From Streptomyces sp. CC53 (GTDB lineage: Bacteria > Actinomycetota > Actinomycetes > Streptomycetales > Streptomycetaceae): a stretch of 64,000 bases of DNA. Below are positions 41,564 to 49,864 of the stretch, in pieces. Positions within the stretch are counted from its first letter, which is position 1; every line of letters begins with the position of its first letter. The position numbers were made by a program, and so were the translations under genes. The stretch lies in assembly GCF_001865245.1 (NCBI RefSeq), contig NZ_MKXB01000194.1, forward strand, positions 130,747-194,746, given 5' to 3'. Below the pieces are notes generated by a model. The model had not been told where the DNA came from and made no database searches. It saw nothing but the letters and a program-made list of their open reading frames with translations.

Positions 41564-43192
41564 TCACTCGGTCGATGGGCGATGCGCGAACACGCACGCG
41601 GGCGACCTGAGCATCTTCTCGACGGTCCACCCGCGGCGCTGCAACCGGTCGGCGAGGCAGTCGAGGGCGGGCCCGTGCGGCATCTGGTCGCGGCGGACGG
41701 TGCGGCCACCTTCGAGCCAGTAGACGGCAATGCGGCCGTGCGTGCGCGGGTCGATCAGGTACCCGCGTATGTGCTGCTCGTCTTCGGTCGGCGCGGTCAC
41801 GTCGTGGTGGTCGGTCATGGTGGCGACGGCGAGGCCATCGAGGGCGGCGCGGGCGGCGACGACGTCGGGGTGTGAGGCGTTGCTCGGGGTGCTGCCCTTG
41901 GCGGTGCCGGCGTGCTGGACGATGACGCCCTCGATCACGCGGCGGGTGGGGGCCTGCCCGGCAGTGCGGGCGGCGATCCGGTTCGCCACGCCCTGCGGCG
42001 GGGCCACGCCATGGGCGGCGCACTCCGCGGCAATCTGATCGTCGGTCTCAGCGCGGTACGCGGCGCGGTCGGCCTCGGCCTTCGCCTTGATCCGGGCGAG
42101 GTCGGCAGGGTGGAAGCTCGCACGGACGACGATCGGCTCGCGGACGGCCGGTACTGGCGCGGCGGCATTGGGGGTGAACAGGGCGCCTTGTTCGGACATG
42201 CCGTCGAGTGGGAACAGGGCGTCGGCGGTCGGCTGCTCACCGATCCACGCGCCCCGCCATGTGCCCTCGGTGGCCTCAACCTCGGTGACCAGGGCGACGG
42301 CGTACAGGGCTTCAGCGTTCTCGACGGCGGCCTCGACGGGTTCAGCGTCCTTGACAGCGTCGTCAACGCGGTCGGTGAGTAGGTCGGCGGCGCCCTGCTC
42401 GCACGCGTTCGTTGGCGCGGGCGCGGCCTGCACGGCGGCGGCTTTGACCTGCTCGGCGCGCTGCGCGGGTGTCAGTTCGGACATGTACAGGCGGCGGCGG
42501 CTAAAGCCCTTGTGCTTGCGGATGACGGCGCGCACCTCGGGCAGGGCCTCGGCGCGCGGGGTCATCTCCTGGTACGTCTCGCCGTAGACGCGGGCGACCT
42601 CTTCGTCGGTGGCGGGGTCCGTGATGGTCCACCAGTCGGACGGCTCGTCGCGGGCCGGGGCCGGGGCCTGCTGGGCGGCGGCGAGGGGGGCGTCAATGGC
42701 GTATGCGGCGTCGACGGCGGCGCGGACGGCCGGGCCAGTGCTGGCGTCGACCGTGCGGGGGTCGCCCTCGGCGCGGTGGAACTCGCCATGTGCGGTGGTG
42801 ACGGCGACGGGGTGCGACTTCCACAGGAACGCGACGGCGGCCTCGGGCTCGACGACCAGAACGTCGCCGTTCCGAACCGTGTCGCTGCTCATGGCTACGT
42901 CGTATGCCTCTCGGGTGGAGGTGTGGCGGGTGGTGACGATCTGCGGGGCGCGGCCGGCGGCGGCAAGCCATCTGCGGGCGGCGCGCTTCTGCGCGTCGGT
43001 GGCGTAGGTGTTGCCGAGCAGGGACTCGGCGCGGCGGCTGATGACGTGCAAGGGGGTGACGTTCTTCGGCTCGATGACCAGGGTCCGGCCGCGGCCACGG
43101 CGGGCGGCGGCGAGGGCGGCGCGGGTGTCGAGGTCGAGCGGGGGTTCGGTGGTCAGGTGGTCGGCGAGGGCGCCGGGGATGACGGTTGCCAC
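41564..43192 (-). CDS. Large hypothetical phage protein
   Basis: A 542-residue protein in the middle region (MATVIPGALADHLTTEPPLD...). An N-terminal domain has TLVIEPKNVTPLHVISRRA. A central Ala/Glu-rich helical part follows, then a C-terminal domain with GYLIDPRTHGRIAVYWLEGG. No catalytic motif recognised. It is the largest unknown of the phage and is followed by a second small gene reading leftward from a promoter-like region. Could be a DNA-metabolism or virion-internal protein. Confidence 0.65.
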   Translation of the reverse strand: MATVIPGALADHLTTEPPLDLDTRAALAAARRGRGRTLVIEPKNVTPLHVISRRAESLLGNTYATDAQKRAARRWLAAAGRAPQIVTTRHTSTREAYDVAMSSDTVRNGDVLVVEPEAAVAFLWKSHPVAVTTAHGEFHRAEGDPRTVDASTGPAVRAAVDAAYAIDAPLAAAQQAPAPARDEPSDWWTITDPATDEEVARVYGETYQEMTPRAEALPEVRAVIRKHKGFSRRRLYMSELTPAQRAEQVKAAAVQAAPAPTNACEQGAADLLTDRVDDAVKDAEPVEAAVENAEALYAVALVTEVEATEGTWRGAWIGEQPTADALFPLDGMSEQGALFTPNAAAPVPAVREPIVVRASFHPADLARIKAKAEADRAAYRAETDDQIAAECAAHGVAPPQGVANRIAARTAGQAPTRRVIEGVIVQHAGTAKGSTPSNASHPDVVAARAALDGLAVATMTDHHDVTAPTEDEQHIRGYLIDPRTHGRIAVYWLEGGRTVRRDQMPHGPALDCLADRLQRRGWTVEKMLRSPACVFAHRPSTE

Positions 43193-43271
43193 AGTGTCGC
43201 TCCTGTGTCGTTGTTGGGTGCCGGGTGAGGGCCGGCGGGGCCCGCCCGCGGCGGGCGGGCCCCCGGGGTGG

Positions 43272-43424
43272 TTAGCCGCGGGTGCGGTTGAGGTAGTCGG
43301 CGAGCTGCCGCGCGCCCACGAAGGTGAGACCGGTGTAGGTCTCGCCGGTGTGGGTGTTGATGACGTACGCGCCCCTGACGCGCTGAGCGCGGACGACGAA
43401 ACGGGGCTGGTTGGTCTTGGTCAT
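43272..43424 (-). CDS. 50-residue hypothetical protein
   Basis: Starts at ATG 43424 after AGGGAGCG. MTKTNQPRFVVRAQRVRGAY followed by VINTHTGETYTGLTFVGARQ is natural-looking beta-rich sequence. It precedes the 542-residue gene in the same direction and follows the promoter/TTGCA-repeat region. No family recognised. Confidence 0.6.
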   Translation of the reverse strand: MTKTNQPRFVVRAQRVRGAYVINTHTGETYTGLTFVGARQLADYLNRTRG

Positions 43425-43503
43425 GGGGGTCGCTCCCTTTGTTGTGGTGTGCGCCGGGTGAGGGCCGGCGGCCTGTCGGGGTGAGGGCCCGTCAGGAGTT
43501 CCA

Positions 43504-43531
43504 ACTATAGCCATTACTGGAGCGATTGCAA
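43504..43531 (-). promoter_or_regulatory. Candidate leftward middle promoter
   Basis: On the minus strand TTGCAA (43526-43531) and TATAGT (43504-43509), spacer 16, in a strikingly AT-rich patch. Confidence 0.55.
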
Positions 43532-43554
43532 CAGTGGTTGCAGTAATAATTGCA
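43526..43554. repeat. Three TTGCA repeats at exact 12-bp spacing
   Basis: TTGCA at 43526-43530, 43538-43542 and 43550-43554. The first overlaps the -35 of the candidate promoter. Probably a regulator-binding array. Confidence 0.6.
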
Positions 43555-43609
43555 TCCGACCTCGGCGGCCGGCCCCTGCGCCGTGCCGGGACGGCCGTCG
43601 GAACTCTGG

Positions 43610-44440
43610 CTACGCGGCCGGGACTGTACGCCCGGGGTCCAACGCGGCGAGCAGGCCAACCAGGGCGGGGCCACGCCACGCGCGACGGCCTCGCTCCGTG
43701 TCGACGGGGGCCGGGCATCCGGGGCCGGTTGAGCAGGTCGCCACGGCCCGCCGCAGGTCGCCCCCGCCGTTGTGCACGACGATCCGGCCGGCCTTGCAGA
43801 ACGGGCACGCATCAACGAGCGTGATCGTCCTCGCCTCGCGGCCGAGGGCGCACTCGACCTGGCGGCGCGCGGTGCGGGCAACGTTGGCAATCTGGTCGAC
43901 CAGAGGTGCCGGGGTGGGGGCGAACAGGGCGCGGTCGGCCGGGTCGTCGTCGAGGGCGCGGCCCTCCAGCCATACGGCGGCCCAGTGCAGGCCGAACACG
44001 CGCGACCCGGTCGAGGTGAGCGTCGTCGGGCCCGCGTCGCGGTACGTGGGGACGTGCCACAGACGCGGGTCGCTCGGGTCGTTGCCGAGTGTCCATCGGC
44101 CGTGCGCGTCGCGGCTGGGGCGCTGGACGCGTTCGGCAACGGTGTCGCACATATCGAACACCTCGCGCTCGATGTCGAGGGCGGCGTCGAGGGCCCGCAG
44201 GTTCGCGGGCGCGGGGTGCTCGCGGAGTATGAGCGGCAGACGGCCGACGGCGGCCTCAGCGAGGGCCTGCTCGTCGCCTTCTCGGTCGTCGGCGGCGAGC
44301 TGGTCGAGGAATCCGCGGCGCTCGTACGGCATCCAGTCGGCGCGGCTCGGGGGCTCTGCGATAGCGGCGAGCAGGTCGCCCCACTGCTCGCGGACGGCGG
44401 CGAGGTCGTCGGCGGCCTGCTGGCCGGGGGTGATCGTCAT
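43610..44440 (-). CDS. Hypothetical phage protein with C-terminal zinc ribbon
   Basis: A 276-residue protein from ATG 44440. The first part is acidic/helical, and the end has CPFCKAGRIVVHNGGGDLRR and CSTGPGCPAP, a four-Cys zinc ribbon. The motif FGLHWAAVWLEGRA lies in the middle. Last gene of the block that starts at about 46025; followed by the AT-rich promoter region. Function unknown; zinc ribbon suggests nucleic-acid contact. Confidence 0.65.
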   Translation of the reverse strand: MTITPGQQAADDLAAVREQWGDLLAAIAEPPSRADWMPYERRGFLDQLAADDREGDEQALAEAAVGRLPLILREHPAPANLRALDAALDIEREVFDMCDTVAERVQRPSRDAHGRWTLGNDPSDPRLWHVPTYRDAGPTTLTSTGSRVFGLHWAAVWLEGRALDDDPADRALFAPTPAPLVDQIANVARTARRQVECALGREARTITLVDACPFCKAGRIVVHNGGGDLRRAVATCSTGPGCPAPVDTERGRRAWRGPALVGLLAALDPGRTVPAA

Positions 44441-44459
44441 GTCGTGCTGCTCCTGGTGC

Positions 44460-44696
44460 TCAGTGCTGGCGGCGGCGAGGCGGCGGCCCGTAGGGGCTCT
44501 GCCATGCGGGGCGGGCGGGGCGGCCCTGGTCGTTGACGACGCGAGCCTCGCGTAGCTGCTCGGCGAGGCGGGCGAACTGCTCGGCGAGGGCGCGAACGGC
44601 GGGGGCGACGGCCTCGGCCCACGCCCGGAGCGCGGCGTGCACCTGCTCGGCGGCGGCGCGCACCTGCTTGGGGTCAACGTTCGGCGGGGTGGTCAT
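44460..44696 (-). CDS. Small coiled-coil protein
   Basis: A 78-residue protein, helical throughout the first 50 residues (AAAEQVHAALRAWAEAVAPA, VRALAEQFARLAEQLREARV), then Pro/Arg-rich. ATG 44696 overlaps the stop of the preceding gene. Not recognised. Confidence 0.6.
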   Translation of the reverse strand: MTTPPNVDPKQVRAAAEQVHAALRAWAEAVAPAVRALAEQFARLAEQLREARVVNDQGRPARPAWQSPYGPPPRRRQH

Positions 44697-45451
44697 AGCT
44701 GCGCCCGGTCGAGGGCGTCGCGTACGGCGTCGGCGAGGTCGTGCCGGCCGTGCGCGTACGCGAGGTCGTTCGGGAGGCCGAGGCGGGGCCGGGGCTCGTC
44801 GGGTAGCGCGTCCCGGACGGCGGCGAGGCGCTGCTCGGCGGCCTTGACGCGGTCGCGGTGGTGGTCGGCGGTGCGTTGCATGGTGACGCCGAGGTGGCGG
44901 GCTCGCTCCATGGCGGTGGCGAGGGCGATGTCGTGGTCGCGCTTCTGCTCGGCGAGGCGGGCCTCGGCCGAGTTGGCGCGGTCGAGGATGCGGGCGTGCA
45001 CGCGGGCGGCGGCCGGAGGCAGTCCGTCATGCTCGGCGACCGCGGCGAGGGCGTCGCCGAGGGAATGGGCGTCGCGGACGCGGGCGAGGATGGCGAGCAA
45101 CTGGTCGACGCGTTGGCACGCTGCGTGGTGGCGGCGACGGGTCTCGGCGAGGGCCGCCTCGACGGGTGCGAGGTGCTGCTCGGCGGCCTCGGCCCGCTGC
45201 TCGGCTTCGATGATCGCTGCGTCGGCGGCCTCGCGGTGTCGGGCGAGGGCGCGCGTGGTGCCGGCCATGGCGCGACGCGTTGCGTCGGCGAGGCGCTGTT
45301 CTTCGCGTACGTGCTCGGTGAGTAGGGCGCCCTCGGCGGTGGTGAGCGCGCCCCGCTGCGCCCTGGCGAGCAGGACGTCGACGACGGCGCGCCGGTCGGT
45401 GCGGTCGCGGGTGTGGCCCTTGGGGGCGCGTTGCTGGGGGCGGGGGCTCAT
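44693..45451 (-). CDS. Long coiled-coil hypothetical protein
   Basis: A 252-residue protein from ATG 45451, almost entirely Ala/Arg/Glu-rich coiled coil (DAAIIEAEQRAEAAEQHLAP, HHRDRVKAAEQRLAAVRDA). It overlaps the following small gene. Such proteins occur in the middle region of Streptomyces phages; role unknown. Confidence 0.62.
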   Translation of the reverse strand: MSPRPQQRAPKGHTRDRTDRRAVVDVLLARAQRGALTTAEGALLTEHVREEQRLADATRRAMAGTTRALARHREAADAAIIEAEQRAEAAEQHLAPVEAALAETRRRHHAACQRVDQLLAILARVRDAHSLGDALAAVAEHDGLPPAAARVHARILDRANSAEARLAEQKRDHDIALATAMERARHLGVTMQRTADHHRDRVKAAEQRLAAVRDALPDEPRPRLGLPNDLAYAHGRHDLADAVRDALDRAQL

Positions 45452-45503
45452 GGTGCTGCTCCTGGGCGTCGTTGTTGGGGTGTCTGTGTGGGGCGTGGGC
45501 GGG

Positions 45504-46025
45504 TCACGGTTCGGCCCGCTCGTTGGCTGCGGATTCAGCGAGGGCCTGCTCGGCGGCGAGGCGATCGGCATAGGTGTGCAGGGCGCGGCGGGCGTTGTCG
45601 TAGCCGGTGAGTAGGCCGCGGCTTGAGCGGGTGAGTCCCCATCGGCTTCGGGCTTCGGCGAGGTCGGCCTCGACCAGGGCGGCGAGCTGGTGGGCGTGCG
45701 CGGCGAGGATGATGCGGGCGGCGGCGAGGGCCTGCTCGGGGTTGCGGGGCGGCTTGGTGTCGAGCAGGACGTCGCGGAGTGCGGCGAGTACCTGATCGGG
45801 CTCGTGGCTGGTGAAGTCGAGGGCGGCGCGGACGTTGGACGGGTCGAGCGGGGCCGGGGGCCGGCGGTCGGTGTCGAGGGCGTTGGCGAGCTGGCGCAGG
45901 GCGGACGCGGCGACTGGGCGGGGGAGGTTGCTTGACACCTCCGCGGGACCCTGCTTCGGGACAGCGACGATCAGGCAGTGCGTGTCGAGTGAGGCGACGG
46001 CGGTGCGGGTGCGGGCACGGGCCAT
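45504..46025 (-). CDS. Hypothetical phage protein
   Basis: A 173-residue protein from ATG 46025 (MARARTRTAVASLDTHCLIV...). It is compact, with alternating helices (FTSHEPDQVLAALRDVLLD, AARIILAAHAHQLAALVEAD) and no metal or catalytic motif. Follows the SSB gene in the same direction after 85 bp. Not recognised. Confidence 0.62.
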   Translation of the reverse strand: MARARTRTAVASLDTHCLIVAVPKQGPAEVSSNLPRPVAASALRQLANALDTDRRPPAPLDPSNVRAALDFTSHEPDQVLAALRDVLLDTKPPRNPEQALAAARIILAAHAHQLAALVEADLAEARSRWGLTRSSRGLLTGYDNARRALHTYADRLAAEQALAESAANERAEP

Positions 46026-46110
46026 GGTGGGGCGCTCCTGTGTCGGTAGCGAGGGATGGTCGCGTGCGCGCCCGCGCGTGAGCGGGCGCGCGTCCGGTCG
46101 CGGCGAGGGC

Positions 46111-46593
46111 TTAGAACGGGGGCTCGGCGGTGTATCCCTGGTGGGGTGGCTGCGATGTCCACGGGTCGCCCTGGGGGGCGCCGTAGGGCTGCTGGGCGTA
46201 TCCCTGGGCGGGCTGCTGCTGGGCTTTCTGCTGGCCGTTCTTGGCGATCTGGGCGGTTGCACGGAGGAGGGACGGCGCAACGTCGTCGGCCTGGATTTCG
46301 TAAGAAGACTTCCGCTCGCCGTCCTTCTCGTACTGGCGCTGTCCGAGGCGGCCGACAACGATCACGCGGTCGCCGCGGCGGATGGATTCGGCGACGTTCT
46401 CGGCCTGCTGGCGCCACACGCTGACGGACAGAAACAGGGGGTCTCCGTCCTTCCATTCGTTCGTGGTGCGGTCGAACGTGCGCGGGGTGCTGGCTACGCG
46501 GAAGTTGGCGACGGCGGCACCTGACGGGGTGAATCGCAGCTCGGGGTTGGCAACGACGTTGCCAATCAGGGTGATCGGGGTCTCTCCGGCCAT
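46111..46593 (-). CDS. ssb: Single-stranded DNA-binding protein
   Basis: A 160-residue SSB with an OB fold (ITLIGNVVANPELRFTPSGA, VSVWRQQAENVAESIRRGDR). The C-terminal linker is Gln/Pro/Gly-rich. The final residues are YTAEPPF, keeping the Pro-Phe end but with fewer acidic residues than the usual DDDIPF tip, so contact with host partners may be weaker. ATG 46593 overlaps the HNH gene stop by one base. It protects ssDNA during phage replication and ERF-mediated annealing. Confidence 0.95.
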   Translation of the reverse strand: MAGETPITLIGNVVANPELRFTPSGAAVANFRVASTPRTFDRTTNEWKDGDPLFLSVSVWRQQAENVAESIRRGDRVIVVGRLGQRQYEKDGERKSSYEIQADDVAPSLLRATAQIAKNGQQKAQQQPAQGYAQQPYGAPQGDPWTSQPPHQGYTAEPPF

Positions 46594-47120
46594 TACGCGG
46601 CGGTCCTCTCGGGCGTGATGTGGGTGGGAAGGGTGGTGACGGTGGCGAGCTGGTGCTCGCGGGCACGGCGGGTGCGCTCGCGGGTGCGGGCGCACGCGCG
46701 GCACTTACGCATTCCGTGCGGGTGTGATGGGGGGTAGCTGACGTGGACGTTCGTGGGGTCGGTGAGGTCGTGGCCGTTTGTGCACGTGGTGCGGCGGGCG
46801 TTGACGGCCGAGGGGCTGGTCGAGCGGAGCACGTTGGTTCGGTGGTCGACGGGTTCGAGGTGGTCGTCGGCGACGCATCGGCGGACGGTGCACAGGTGGT
46901 CGAGTTCGAGGCCGGTGGGTATGGGGCCGCGGGTTCGCTCGTACGACCAGCGGTGGGCGGGGACGACTCGGCCGTCGGTCCAGAAGCGGCCGTAGCCGTC
47001 GCGGTCGAGGCTTCCCTCGGGCCACAACAGGCATGGGGTGGCAGGGGCGTTGGGGCTACTGGGGATGGCCCCGGGGGTCGTCTTGGCGGCGAAGCGCTCG
47101 GCGGCTGTGGGCCTGCTCAT
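46593..47120 (-). CDS. HNH endonuclease
   Basis: A 175-residue protein from ATG 47120. RDGYGRFWTDGRVVPAHRWS and GLELDHLCTVRRCVADDHLE form an HNH_3-type nuclease core, with CTNGHDL and CRACARTRERTRR as extra Cys pairs. It is either a homing-type nuclease or a phage DNA-processing enzyme. It heads the HNH-SSB operon, which begins 60 bp from a repressor operator copy. Confidence 0.88.
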   Translation of the reverse strand: MSRPTAAERFAAKTTPGAIPSSPNAPATPCLLWPEGSLDRDGYGRFWTDGRVVPAHRWSYERTRGPIPTGLELDHLCTVRRCVADDHLEPVDHRTNVLRSTSPSAVNARRTTCTNGHDLTDPTNVHVSYPPSHPHGMRKCRACARTRERTRRAREHQLATVTTLPTHITPERTAA

Positions 47121-47181
47121 GGACGTACCTCCGCGGGATGTGGTCGGCGACTGGATGTGCTTCCTGGGATGGCTTGAACCA

Positions 47182-47193
47182 TCCATAGATGGA
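47182..47193. promoter_or_regulatory. Repressor-type operator, copy A
   Basis: TCCATAGATGGA, a TCCAT/ATGGA dyad upstream of the HNH-SSB operon. Same dyad as at 52762-52773 and 52983-52994. Confidence 0.65.
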
Positions 47194-47250
47194 AGATACC
47201 GCGCGGGGGCGACCCTTGTTCGATCGGTGTCGCCCCCGTGTGCTGCGGCG

Positions 47251-47412
47251 TCAGGCTGCGTGCGGCTCGGGCTGTTCGAGCGGAGCGAGTGTCCACCCGT
47301 AGTGGCGTAGCTCCTTGGCGATCCGGTCGACAACGGCGGCCGGATGGTTGACGTGGTCGCGCTGGGCGTCCTCAACAGCGGCCCGTACCACGGCGAGGGC
47401 GGCCGGGGTCAT
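47251..47412 (-). CDS. 53-residue hypothetical protein
   Basis: Starts at ATG 47412, which overlaps the stop of the preceding gene. ALAVVRAAVEDAQRDHVNHP and VDRIAKELRHYGWTLAPLEQ look natural. It is the last gene of the early operon, ending just before operator copy A. Not recognised. Confidence 0.6.
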   Translation of the reverse strand: MTPAALAVVRAAVEDAQRDHVNHPAAVVDRIAKELRHYGWTLAPLEQPEPHAA

Positions 47413-47969
47413 CGCTGCGCCCCGCTGATGTGCCGGGCGCGCTGCCGATTCTCGGGCCGGACGATCGTGGGCGGTGACATGAGGGCACGGGCGTCGCGGG
47501 CGGCCTCGGCGGCAAGGCGCCGACGGCGGGCGCCGGCCTCGGCCTGCTCGCGGGCGGCCTGCTCTGCGGCGCGGTGGTCGGCCTCGGCGCGGGTGCTCAT
47601 CCACGCGAGCCATGTGCGGTGTCGGTCGTCGGCTTCCGGCCGGTACGTGGGAGGGGGCAGCGGGTGTCCGGCGGTGGCGAGCTGCTGCTCGGCGGCGCGC
47701 TCGGCGAGCAGTGCGGCCCCGTCGACCTCGCGCACGGTGCGCCACCGGTCCCACCCCTCGTGTTCCTGAAAGATCACGTAAGCGCCCTTGTCGGCGAGTT
47801 CGGTCACCTTGCGTCGGGCCTGCCTCTTGTCGGAAGTCCGGATGACGACCGGTGCGTCGGGACGGTGGTCCCAACTGGCCTCGACGCGCCACGACGTGAC
47901 GTTCTTTGTTCGGTCGCCGGTCGCGGCCTTGCGTCGGTGAGTGCGGGCCTGTTTCGGGGTCGGGCTCAT
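47409..47969 (-). CDS. Hypothetical early phage protein
   Basis: A 186-residue basic protein from ATG 47969. TSWRVEASWDHRPDAPVVIR and VTELADKGAYVIFQEHEGWD form a small alpha/beta unit; the C-terminal half is an Arg/Ala/Glu-rich helix. Overlaps its neighbours on both sides. Not recognised. Confidence 0.62.
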   Translation of the reverse strand: MSPTPKQARTHRRKAATGDRTKNVTSWRVEASWDHRPDAPVVIRTSDKRQARRKVTELADKGAYVIFQEHEGWDRWRTVREVDGAALLAERAAEQQLATAGHPLPPPTYRPEADDRHRTWLAWMSTRAEADHRAAEQAAREQAEAGARRRRLAAEAARDARALMSPPTIVRPENRQRARHISGAQR

Positions 47970-48664
47970 GCTGCTGTCTCCTGCTTCTGACGGCGGGCGT
48001 AGTGGGCGGCGGCGTGGTCGAGGCGGGTCGGGTGGGGCTTGGCACGCTCCTGGCGGTGGGCGTTGCGGCACGGCTTGCCGACGGGGGCGAGGCAGTGCTC
48101 GTATGCGCACGGCACGTCGAGGGCGTCGGGGCGGCCCTCGACGGCGGCGCGCTCGCGTTCGGTCCGACGCGGTCGGTACTCGGCGAGCACCTGCTTGACG
48201 CTGCGGGGCATGTACTCGCCGAGGGCGGCGAGGCGGCGCTCGACCTCGGCGGCGGGCGGACCCGCGGTGATGGCCCGGTGCGTAACGGGCGCGATGTGGC
48301 CCGCGGCGACGGCCTGGCGCTCGGCGCGCAGTGCGGCGACATAGGCGTCGCCGGTCTCGTCGTCGGGGTTGATCTCCGGGTGCGCGGTGGGCTCGAACGT
48401 GCCCACGTGCCGGCTCATCACGTCGGCCTTGTGGGTGTGCCACGGTCGGGAGATGTCCGACGGTTGGATGTGGTACGGGTTGCGGGCGATGTAGTCGCGG
48501 GCGACGCGGGCGGCGTCCCACCCGTGCGCGGTGGCGGGCACGTCGTCGAGCAGGTCGCACCACTGGGCGAGGCGTTCGGCGGCGGCGGCCTGGTCGTCGA
48601 GGGCGAGGCGGGGGTCGAGGCGTACAACGTAGGCGATCAGGGCGGCGACTTCGCGGGGGGTCAC
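47966..48664 (-). CDS. Early phage protein with C-terminal zinc finger
   Basis: A 232-residue protein from GTG 48664, overlapping the replication gene stop by GTGA. The N-terminus is helical (REVAALIAYVVRLDPRLALD), with ARDYIARNPYHIQPSDIS in the middle. The C-terminus has CAYEHCLAPVGKPCRNAHRQ then HPTRLDHAAAHYARR, a Cys/His zinc finger common in actinophage early proteins. Coupling to the replication gene suggests a helicase-loader or replication partner; unproven. Confidence 0.7.
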   Translation of the reverse strand: MTPREVAALIAYVVRLDPRLALDDQAAAAERLAQWCDLLDDVPATAHGWDAARVARDYIARNPYHIQPSDISRPWHTHKADVMSRHVGTFEPTAHPEINPDDETGDAYVAALRAERQAVAAGHIAPVTHRAITAGPPAAEVERRLAALGEYMPRSVKQVLAEYRPRRTERERAAVEGRPDALDVPCAYEHCLAPVGKPCRNAHRQERAKPHPTRLDHAAAHYARRQKQETAA

Positions 48665-49560
48665 TGCTGGGCCTCCATGGCGGCGAGGGCTTCGGCGAGG
48701 TAGTCGGCGGACTGGGCGACGCGTCCGCGGGGCTGGGCACGGTCGAGGGGAATCACGTTCGAGGCGGGCCGGGCCGGGGCGGCGGCCGGCACGGTGCCGG
48801 CCGCCGGCGCGGGCGGTAGGGCCTGCCACGCCCGGAGGAAGTAGCGGGCGTGGGCGACGCCGTTCCGGGCCCGCTGGGCGGCCTGCACGGCGGCGGCGGC
48901 GAGCATGTCGTCACCGGATCGCTTGATCAGTGCGTGCACGATGACCCACTCGGCCGGGGCGAGCGTCCACGCGGGGTAGATGCCGGCGGCGCTGATCCGG
49001 TCGACGATGGGACGGGCGAACTCCGGAATCACTGCAACCTCGCGCCCGTGCTCCCTCACTCCATCAATCACTCCCTCTATGGGTGAGTGATGGGGGCCGA
49101 GATTCGGCCCGGTAGGGGGCTCAACCTCGGCCCCGTATCGGGAGTCGAGGGTGTCGGCGAGGGGACCGGACTTCGGCCCGGTAAGGGGGCCGGGATTCGG
49201 CCCGGTAGCGGGGAGGGGGCCGGATTCCGGCCCGGGGGACGTCTCGGCTCTGGGGCCGGATGTCGGCCCGGTAGCGCGGTGGGCTCGGAGGTAGCCAACG
49301 GCCCCGGGGAGCTTGTAGAGGGTCGCGCGGCTGCCCTTGGCGGGCTCCTCCTCGACCAGTTCGCCACTGGCGAGGGCGGCGTCGACGGCGGCCCGCGCAG
49401 TCGAGCGCGACGCGGCAAGTCGGCGCATCACCTCGGCCGTACCCATGCGGGCGGTGGCCTCGGGGCCGGTGACGGCGTCGGCGATGGCGAGCAAGACTAT
49501 GCGGGCGTTTCCACGGGATTTCGCGTGGCTCCACACCCAATCCATGGCGTCGAGGGTCAC
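48661..49560 (-). CDS. Replication initiator/replisome organiser-like protein
   Basis: A 299-residue protein from GTG 49560 (after AGGAGCGACC). The N-terminal ~90 residues form a winged helix (HAKSRGNARIVLLAIADAV, RRLAASRSTARAAVDAALAS). A Gly/Pro linker encoded by iterated DNA follows (about 95-155), then a C-terminal helical domain (YPAWTLAPAEWVIVHALIK). N-terminal wHTH, repeat-bearing middle and C-terminal helicase-loading part is the layout of lambda O-type and related replisome organisers, whose genes contain the origin. Inference from layout, not from a recognised family. Confidence 0.7.
   Translation of the reverse strand: MTLDAMDWVWSHAKSRGNARIVLLAIADAVTGPEATARMGTAEVMRRLAASRSTARAAVDAALASGELVEEEPAKGSRATLYKLPGAVGYLRAHRATGPTSGPRAETSPGPESGPLPATGPNPGPLTGPKSGPLADTLDSRYGAEVEPPTGPNLGPHHSPIEGVIDGVREHGREVAVIPEFARPIVDRISAAGIYPAWTLAPAEWVIVHALIKRSGDDMLAAAAVQAAQRARNGVAHARYFLRAWQALPPAPAAGTVPAAAPARPASNVIPLDRAQPRGRVAQSADYLAEALAAMEAQQ
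49094..49273. repeat. Dyad iterons inside the replication gene (candidate origin)
   Basis: Five copies of an element like GGGCCGGATTCGGCCCGGTAG occur, each with inverted arms such as GGGCCGA-GAT-TCGGCCC. Right arms end at about 49110, 49179, 49203, 49233 and 49269. A degenerate copy lies near 49122-49136. They encode the Pro/Gly linker repeats of the protein. Confidence 0.75.
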
Positions 49561-49630
49561 GGGGGTCGCTCCTGGTTCGGTACTTGGGGCCCGGGGCGAG
49601 GACGCGGTCGTCTCCTCGCCCCGGGCCCGG

Positions 49631-49864
49631 TCAGGGGGCCGGGCGGCGGCTGGTGCGGGACGGCTGGTGGGCGTCGCACTTCCAGCCGTTCGGGTAGAAC
49701 CGGACGGGCACGGCTCCGCACCTGGGGTTGCCGTAGTCGCACACCTTCGGCCGCTCGTCTGTGCTGGCGAGGTCCACGGCGAGTTGACCGGGCACACTTT
49801 CGGGCGGTGGCTCGTCGAGGCGTCGGCGCAGGGCGGCCAAGCCTGCGGCGGTCGCCCGGGTCAC
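49631..49864 (-). CDS. Small zinc-binding early protein
   Basis: A 77-residue protein from GTG 49864 (GTGA overlap with the upstream stop). The C-terminal half CDYGNPRCGAVPVRFYPNGW followed by KCDAHQP carries four potential zinc ligands. It lies just ahead of the replication gene. Similar short zinc proteins occur in Streptomyces phages; function unknown. Confidence 0.68.
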   Translation of the reverse strand: MTRATAAGLAALRRRLDEPPPESVPGQLAVDLASTDERPKVCDYGNPRCGAVPVRFYPNGWKCDAHQPSRTSRRPAP

